A DNA stretch of 64,000 nucleotides from Alistipes sp. Lineage in GTDB: Bacteria > Bacteroidota > Bacteroidia > Bacteroidales > Rikenellaceae. The stretch spans positions 1-64,000 of the forward strand of contig JAGAOZ010000028.1 in NCBI GenBank assembly GCA_017623505.1, given 5' to 3'. Positions 59,539 to 64,000 of this stretch are shown piece by piece; position 1 is the stretch's first letter; the number at the start of each line of letters is the position of its first letter. Below the pieces are notes generated by a model. That model was not told the DNA's origin and ran no database searches. It saw only the letters and a program-made list of their open reading frames with translations. The position numbers were made by a program, and so were the translations under genes.

Positions 59539-61569
59539 ATGTTTGCTAATTCGAAACTTAATAAGGCGGCAGATAACATCCGTATTTTGGTAGCTGCCAT
59601 GGTAGAAAAGGCTAAGTCGGGCCACCCCGGCGGTGCTATGGGAGGTGCAGATTTTATCAATCTGCTCTATACTGAGTTCCTGCGTTATGACCCAGAAAAT
59701 CCAGCGTATCCATTCCGTGACAGATTGTTCCTCGATCCAGGACACATGTCACCAATGCTCTATGCAGCATTGATGTTGTCGGGATTCTATACAATGGATG
59801 ACCTGAAAAATCTACGCCAATGGGGTAGTATCACACCAGGTCACCCCGAAGTGGATGTAATGCATGGCATAGAGAATACATCGGGCCCGCTCGGTCAGGG
59901 TCATGCTATGGCTCTGGGTGCGGCAATAGCGGAGCGTTTTATGGTAGCTCGATTTGGCGAGTGGATGGCTCACAAGACATACGCATTTATCTCGGATGGC
60001 GCTGTGCAGGAGGAGATTTCACAGGGTGTAGGTCGTGTGGCAGGTCATCTGGGCTTGGCAAATCTGATTATGTATTATGACGCCAATAATGTGCAGCTAT
60101 CAACAAAAGTTGATGAGGTAGATGGTGAAGATGTAGCAGCGAAGTATCGTGCGTGGGGTTGGCATGTGATAGAGGCTAACGGACACGACGTGGATGAGTT
60201 GCGTGCCGCTCTAAAGGAGGCTAATGAGCAGACTGAACAGCCAACACTCATTATTGGTCGCTCAATAATGGCAAAGGGTGCTCGTGGTGCCGAGGGAGAG
60301 AGTTTCGAGGGTAAGGTATCAACGCATGGACAGCCACTATCGGGTGCGGGAGCAGATCTGGCGGCGACGGTGACAAACCTGGGCGGAGATGCTGAGAATC
60401 CTTTTGTTGTGTTCCGTGAGACACGTGAGATATATGACGCTCGTCGCGAGGAGTTGGTTCTGTGGGCAGCTCAGCGTAAAGACGTGGAGGCTAAGTGGCG
60501 AGATGAGAATCGTGAGTTGGCTCGTAAGTTACAGTCATTCTTGTCAGGCGAGATTCCAGAGATAGATTACAATCAGGTGGAGGTAAAACCTGACACGGCA
60601 ACACGTGTGGCTTCGTCGACAATGTTAGGTTTGTATGCCGAGAAGGTGGAGAATATGATTGTGTCATCGGCGGACTTGAGTAATTCGGATAAAACAGACG
60701 GATTCCTCAAGAAGAGCAAGGCCTTTGTTAAGGGTGACTTCTCAGGAGGTTTCTTCCAGGCGGGAGTGTCGGAGCTGACAATGGCTTGTGTGATGAATGG
60801 TATGGCTTTGCATGGTGGAGTGATACCAGTATGCGGTACTTTCTTCGTGTTCTCGGATTATATGAAGCCTGCTATACGTATGTCGGCGTTGCAGCGTCTG
60901 CATGTGATATATGTATGGACACACGACTCATTCCGAGTAGGAGAGGATGGTCCTACACATCAACCTATTGAGCATGAGGCACAGATAAGATTGATGGAGC
61001 ATCTGCATAATCATCAGGGCGAGCGTTCGATGGTTGTATTGCGTCCTGCGGATGCTGAGGAGACAGCTGTGGCTTGGCAGTATGCTCTTGCGGAGAAGCG
61101 TCCGGTAGGTTTGATTCTTTCACGACAGAACATAAATTCGTTGCCAACACTCAGCGGTAGCAGAAAGATAGATGCAGAGCGCGCTGTGAAGGGTGCGTAC
61201 GTGGTGCAGGATGCTGCAAATCCTCAGGTGGTGATGTTGGCGTCAGGCTCTGAGGTGGCGACATTGGTGGATGGCGCTAAGTTGCTCAAGCAGGAGGGAA
61301 TAGACGTAAGAGTGGTAAGTGTGCCAAGTGAGGGTCTGTTCCGCGACCAGCCGAAGTCTTATCAAGATAGCGTTTTGCCAAAGGATATAGTAAGATATGG
61401 TATGACATCGGGCCTGTCGATTAATCTGATAGGGTTGGTTGGCGAGAATGGAGTGATACACGGATGCAACCATTTCGGTTACTCTGCGCCTTATAAAGTC
61501 TTGGACGAGAAGTTCGGTTATAACGGACAGACAGTTTATGAGGAGGTAAAGGCTCTGTTGAAGGAGTAA
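59539..61569 (+). CDS. tkt: Transketolase
   Basis: This is a 676-residue thiamine-diphosphate enzyme of the pentose phosphate pathway that moves two-carbon units between sugar phosphates. The N-terminal 'AKSGHPGGAMGGADFINLLY' supplies the phosphate-binding His, 'GPLGQGHAMALGAAIAER' and 'FISDGAVQEEISQGVGRVAGHLGLANLIMYYDANN' form the ThDP/Mg site. The pyrimidine domain has 'GVSELTMACVMNGMALHGGVIPVCGTFFVFSDYMKPAIRMSAL' and 'THDSFRVGEDGPTHQPIEH'. It is full length in one chain. Its own promoter separates it from clpX. Confidence 0.97.
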   Translation: MFANSKLNKAADNIRILVAAMVEKAKSGHPGGAMGGADFINLLYTEFLRYDPENPAYPFRDRLFLDPGHMSPMLYAALMLSGFYTMDDLKNLRQWGSITPGHPEVDVMHGIENTSGPLGQGHAMALGAAIAERFMVARFGEWMAHKTYAFISDGAVQEEISQGVGRVAGHLGLANLIMYYDANNVQLSTKVDEVDGEDVAAKYRAWGWHVIEANGHDVDELRAALKEANEQTEQPTLIIGRSIMAKGARGAEGESFEGKVSTHGQPLSGAGADLAATVTNLGGDAENPFVVFRETREIYDARREELVLWAAQRKDVEAKWRDENRELARKLQSFLSGEIPEIDYNQVEVKPDTATRVASSTMLGLYAEKVENMIVSSADLSNSDKTDGFLKKSKAFVKGDFSGGFFQAGVSELTMACVMNGMALHGGVIPVCGTFFVFSDYMKPAIRMSALQRLHVIYVWTHDSFRVGEDGPTHQPIEHEAQIRLMEHLHNHQGERSMVVLRPADAEETAVAWQYALAEKRPVGLILSRQNINSLPTLSGSRKIDAERAVKGAYVVQDAANPQVVMLASGSEVATLVDGAKLLKQEGIDVRVVSVPSEGLFRDQPKSYQDSVLPKDIVRYGMTSGLSINLIGLVGENGVIHGCNHFGYSAPYKVLDEKFGYNGQTVYEEVKALLKE

Positions 61570-61578
61570 GTATGTTTG

Positions 61579-61603
61579 GAGCGGGTTGCTATGCGACCCG
61601 CTC
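61579..61603 (+). terminator. Hairpin after tkt
   Basis: gagcgggt (61579-61586) and acccgctc (61596-61603) form an 8-bp GC-rich stem just after the stop codon. The following bases (attggtaata) are not T-rich, so termination may be partial and hpt may be read through. Confidence 0.5.
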
Positions 61604-61634
61604 ATTGGTAATATAATATTTAAAGTCATTGGAG

Positions 61635-62180
61635 ATGGAGGATAATAAGATAACGCTGGGCGATAAGAGATTTAAGGTGATGATTCCTGCTGCGGAGATT
61701 GACAAGGCGGTGGAGCGAGTAGCCGAGAAACTCAATGAGAGATATGCCGACAGTACACCTATATTTTTGGGCGTGCTGAGTGGTGCATTTTTGTTCTTGA
61801 GTGATTTGGTGCGTAAGACAAAATTTGATTGCCAGTTGGCCTTTGTGAAAATCTCGTCGTATGAGGGAACACAATCGACAGGCGTGGTGAAGCAGCAATT
61901 TGGTGTGGATTTCGATATTGAGGGCCGTGATATTATCATTGTGGAGGATATTGTCGAGACAGGACACAGCATGAATTATCTGTTGGACCACCTCAAAGCG
62001 AAGAATCCTCGTAGCATCTCGATTTGTACTCTCTTCTTTAAGCCTAATAAGTTTCTGTATGAGTACAATATAGACTATGTTGCTATGCCTATCGGCGACG
62101 AGTTTATTGTAGGCTATGGCTTGGATTATGACCAGCTGGGTCGTAATCTGAAGGATATTTATGTTATAGACGAAGAGTAG
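61635..62180 (+). CDS. hpt: Hypoxanthine phosphoribosyltransferase
   Basis: This 181-residue purine-salvage enzyme makes IMP/GMP from hypoxanthine/guanine and PRPP. The PRPP-binding loop is 'IIIVEDIVETGHSMNYLL', with the flexible loop 'VKISSYEGTQSTG', the P-P loop 'GVLSGAFLFLSDLVRK', and the C-terminal purine-contacting 'FIVGYGLDYDQLGRNLKDIYVI'. ATG 61635 is preferred; a TTG six bases earlier is also in frame. It probably shares a transcript with the small FtsB-like gene downstream. Confidence 0.95.
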   Translation: MEDNKITLGDKRFKVMIPAAEIDKAVERVAEKLNERYADSTPIFLGVLSGAFLFLSDLVRKTKFDCQLAFVKISSYEGTQSTGVVKQQFGVDFDIEGRDIIIVEDIVETGHSMNYLLDHLKAKNPRSISICTLFFKPNKFLYEYNIDYVAMPIGDEFIVGYGLDYDQLGRNLKDIYVIDEE

Positions 62181-62225
62181 TATGGAGCTTTTGGAGGCTC
62201 TCCATGCGTAGACAATTACGTTGTT

Positions 62226-62498
62226 GTGAAAATCAAGTTTGGAAAGATATTGTGGCTTGCGGCAACCGCAGTGGTGTTTGTGTATACAGCTAAACTGACG
62301 GTGCGCAATGTCATAACCCTTGTGGAGGTGAACGATGATGCCGAAAAGCTTGAGCAACAGCGAGATATGTATGCTGCCCGCATAAAGGAGGATAGCACGA
62401 TGTTGGAGAGGCTTAAGTATGACGAATACCTTGAGGAGTATGCGCGTGAGCGTTATCACATGCAGCGAGAAGGAGAGTCGGTGTTTGTTGTGGAGTGA
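62226..62498 (+). CDS. FtsB/DivIC-like septum protein
   Basis: This is a 90-residue bitopic protein with a short cytoplasmic N-terminus, one transmembrane helix (residues ~7-23, 'ILWLAATAVVFVYTAKL'), a coiled coil (~30-65, 'VEVNDDAEKLEQQRDMYAARIKEDSTMLERLKYD') and the conserved tail 'EYLEEYARERYHMQREGESVFVV'. The last segment is the hallmark of the septum formation initiator family (ARE.y.m...gE.v). It should join FtsL and FtsQ at the division site. The start is GTG 62226; no ATG is available in the correct place. It lies 45 bases after hpt. Confidence 0.88.
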   Translation: MKIKFGKILWLAATAVVFVYTAKLTVRNVITLVEVNDDAEKLEQQRDMYAARIKEDSTMLERLKYDEYLEEYARERYHMQREGESVFVVE

Positions 62499-62519
62499 TT
62501 TACTCTTAGAAATGATAGA

Positions 62520-62562
62520 ATAAATGGCTGTTCAAGAAATTGAATAGCCATTTGCTTTTGAT
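62520..62562 (+). terminator. Terminator after the FtsB-like gene
   Basis: aaatggctgttcaa (62522-62535) and ttgaatagccattt (62540-62553) form a 14-bp stem with one G-U pair and a 4-base loop, followed by gcttttg. Confidence 0.85.
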
Positions 62563-62570
62563 TAGTATAA

Positions 62571-62783
62571 GGTAGATTCCCATCGCCTTGCAAAGCAAGT
62601 CGAGGAATGACGTTTTATTTAAAGAGCAATGAGGAATTAGTAAAGAGTAATTAACTTTTTCGGTTTTTAGTTTTCACATTTAGCAGCTTGGGTAGTAAAA
62701 AAGACTACCTACGCTACTTGTGTGTATCTGAGAGGTTGGGGCGAATGTGATAAAATACGCGGGTAACCATTTGGTTACCCGCG
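62571..62783. repeat. Hairpin-rich non-coding repeat, copy 1
   Basis: This 213-bp unit is repeated at 62905-63107 in the same orientation with about 90% identity by eye. Each copy contains, in order, a palindrome around cttgc-aaa-gcaag, a hairpin ggtagt/actacc flanking an A-run, a conserved stretch (acgctacttgtgtgtatctg), and a perfect hairpin gcgggtaacc/ggttacccgc. No frame is open through it. Copy 1 differs mainly by extra bases after tttttcggttt (about 62663-62680). Confidence 0.85.
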
Positions 62784-62904
62784 GTAGTTGGGGGATTAGA
62801 GAATTTAGGGAAAATAATGAGTTTAGGGAAACTAAGGGTTATTAAGGGATATTAAAGGTGACAGCTGGATTGCGGGTGAGTATCAGTGCGGACGTTTAAT
62901 AAGC
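62784..62904. other. Spacer between the two repeats
   Basis: 121 bases of AT-rich sequence with short A/G-rich near-repeats (gggaaaataatgagtttagggaaacta). No gene or recognisable signal. Confidence 0.5.
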
Positions 62905-63107
62905 GGTAGATTCCCTTCGCCTTGCAAAGCAAGTCGGGGAATGACGTTTTATTTAAAGAGCAATGAGGAATTAGTAAAGAGTAATTAACTTTTTCGGTTT
63001 CAGTTTTAGAAGTTTGGGTAGTAAAAAGACTACCCACGCTACTTGTGTGTATCTGAGAGGTTGGGGCGAATGTGATAAAATACGCGGGTAACCATTTGGT
63101 TACCCGC
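62905..63107. repeat. Hairpin-rich non-coding repeat, copy 2
   Basis: This is the second copy of the unit, ~203 bp, ending in the same gcgggtaacc/ggttacccgc hairpin. Compensated or conservative changes relative to copy 1 include actacct to actaccc opposite gggtagt, which improves pairing of the middle hairpin. The ~110 bases from here to the aroQ stop contain no gene. Confidence 0.85.
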
Positions 63108-63218
63108 GCTACTTAGTGTGTGGAAATATTCAAAGGCGAATGTATTTATTAATCGCGGTAAACGATCTCAAATTCAACAAGTTTCCTCTGCGTATGGCTT
63201 AATCACAACTTTCACTTT

Positions 63219-63647
63219 TCAGTTTTCGAGAAGTAGGGCTTCGATGGCAAGGCGGTAGGAGTCGAGGCCGAAGCCCATGATTGAGCCCTTGACAACAGGG
63301 GCAATCATAGATACGTGGCGGAACTCCTCGCGAGCCAAAATAGATGAGATATGCACCTCGACAACAGGTGTACTTACGGCTGCAATGGCATCACGAATGG
63401 CGACAGAGGTATGGGTGTAGCCCCCAGCATTGAGGGCTATACCATCATAGATTCCGACGCTCTGCTGTATGCGGTCTATTATCTCTCCCTCGATATTGGT
63501 CTGAAAATAATCCAGACAAGCTTTGCCCTCGAAGTGGTGACGAAGCTGCTCGTTATACTCTTCGAAGGTCTGTGTGCCATAGACATCGGTATCTCGCTTA
63601 CCTTGAAGGTTGAGATTAGGGCCGTTCAGTATGAGAATTTTCTTCAT
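63219..63647 (-). CDS. aroQ: 3-dehydroquinate dehydratase, type II
   Basis: This 142-residue dodecameric enzyme performs the third shikimate-pathway step. The N-terminal 'ILILNGPNLNLQGKRDTDVYG' holds the catalytic Arg and Tyr. 'NAGGYTHTSVAIRDAI' and 'VVEVHISSILAREEFRHVSMIAPVVKGSIMGFGLDSYRLAI' supply the active-site His and substrate-binding residues. The length is normal. It starts just after the stop of the butyrate kinase gene on the same strand, so the two are probably co-transcribed. Confidence 0.96.
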   Translation of the reverse strand: MKKILILNGPNLNLQGKRDTDVYGTQTFEEYNEQLRHHFEGKACLDYFQTNIEGEIIDRIQQSVGIYDGIALNAGGYTHTSVAIRDAIAAVSTPVVEVHISSILAREEFRHVSMIAPVVKGSIMGFGLDSYRLAIEALLLEN

Positions 63648-63648
63648 C

Positions 63649-64000
63649 TTAATACTCTTTTGCTATATCCTCACCACGCAATACACGCAGTGCATTTTGT
63701 GCTAATGATTCCAGCTCATTCTCGCCAGGATATACGGCAACGGGTGCTATAAATGAGCAACGTTGCTTCAGCTCCTCGACAACGCGTGTGTTGTGGGCAA
63801 TACCACCGGTAAGAATGACTGCATCAACTTTGCCATACAACACGGTTGATAGTGCTCCTATCTGCTTGGCAATGCTGAAAATCATAGCACGTATTGCCAA
63901 CTCGGCCTCGGCGTCGCCCTCGGCAGCTCGTTGAGCCACCTCGCGTGCTTGGTTAGTTCCCGCCAACGACACCAAACCACCGCCACCGGCTATCATATGC
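63649..64000 (-). CDS. buk: Butyrate kinase, C-terminal part (runs off window)
   Basis: The last ~116 codons of an acetate/butyrate-kinase family (ASKHA fold) gene are present; the start lies beyond 64000. The sequence 'AIRAMIFSIAKQIGALSTVLYGKVDAVILTGGIAHNTRVVEELKQRCSFIAPVAVYPGENELESLAQNALRVLRGEDIAKEY' is characteristic of Buk: the adenine-binding 'LTGGIAH' and the closing 'VYPGE.E...LA.GALRVL.GEE.AK.Y'. It interconverts butyryl phosphate and butyrate (or the branched analogues) with ATP. A partner phosphotransbutyrylase (ptb) would be expected upstream, outside the window. Confidence 0.93.
   Translation of the reverse strand, partial: HMIAGGGGLVSLAGTNQAREVAQRAAEGDAEAELAIRAMIFSIAKQIGALSTVLYGKVDAVILTGGIAHNTRVVEELKQRCSFIAPVAVYPGENELESLAQNALRVLRGEDIAKEY

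Noticed and set aside
61626-62459. A 277-codon open frame opposite hpt and the FtsB-like gene
   Set aside because: It covers two well-supported plus-strand genes and their intergenic region and has no promoter or family resemblance.
62571-63107. Possible CRISPR array
   Set aside because: There are only two copies, each over 200 bp, with internal hairpins and no regular short spacers; no cas gene is present.

Overview
The window looks like chromosomal DNA of a Bacteroidota member of the order Bacteroidales; an Alistipes-like (Rikenellaceae) genome is my best guess, but the genus is inference. The reasons are: nearly every transcription unit starts at a -33/-7 promoter of the Bacteroidota type (TTTG, 19-20 bases, TAnnTTTG); start sites are mostly not preceded by strong Shine-Dalgarno sequences; there are many SusD-era style outer-membrane and lipoprotein genes; and typical families of the phylum occur (DUF4301, DUF2764, DUF4465, DUF4988, TlpA/DUF4369, BspA-type leucine-rich repeats). 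Most of the window is housekeeping core genome, with accessory stretches at both edges and around 17.4-18.3 kb and 62.5-63.2 kb.

Layout. 1-600: the 5' end of an AAA ATPase gene and a broken-off tail of a BspA-like protein. 655-5421 (minus): an LTA-synthase-like phosphatase/sulfatase followed by a substrate-binding lipoprotein, FecCD permease and ATPase of a metal-chelate type importer. 5563-7539: an exported caspase-like CHAT protein. 7662-8754: rpsF-rpsR-rplI. 8841-13151: thiL, a lipoprotein and an outer-membrane barrel. 13214-17410: obg, pepD, rpsT, tRNA-Glu, adk and tRNA-Leu. 17450-18207: a GC-rich foldable non-coding element and an AT-rich orphan membrane protein. 18377-21132: a beta-propeller protein and a LysM-tailed esterase, then rubredoxin.

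21515-27133 (minus) is the most distinctive locus: a cobalamin riboswitch with a ~390-base leader that controls four surface genes (a DUF4988/collagen-like/DUF4465 lipoprotein, a second lipoprotein, a BtuG-like beta-propeller lipoprotein and a BtuB-like TonB receptor), i.e. an outer-membrane vitamin B12 capture system. prfA diverges from it, followed by dusB.

29392-40380 (minus) holds two operons: lpxD - two tandem TlpA-like thioredoxins - ruvC - a GNAT-like protein - gcvT - GNAT; and murB - tilS - holA - a class IV aminotransferase look-alike - coaD. 40573-42003 is a DUF4301 gene. 42384-49910 is a complete seven-gene V/A-type ATPase operon (E, DUF2764, A, B, D, I, K) whose K subunit keeps the sodium ligands known from Enterococcus NtpK. 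50083-55979: glutaminyl cyclase, a single-domain homocysteine methyltransferase, a metal-site-less M20D look-alike, RNase R and MqnC (futalosine route to menaquinone). 56072-62498: tig, clpP, clpX, tkt, hpt and an FtsB/DivIC-like gene. 62571-63108 carries two ~210-bp copies of a hairpin-rich non-coding repeat. The window ends with aroQ and the 3' part of a butyrate kinase gene, both on the minus strand.

I did not find CRISPR arrays, rRNA genes, transposases or phage genes. All family names come from reading motifs by eye; no database search was run.
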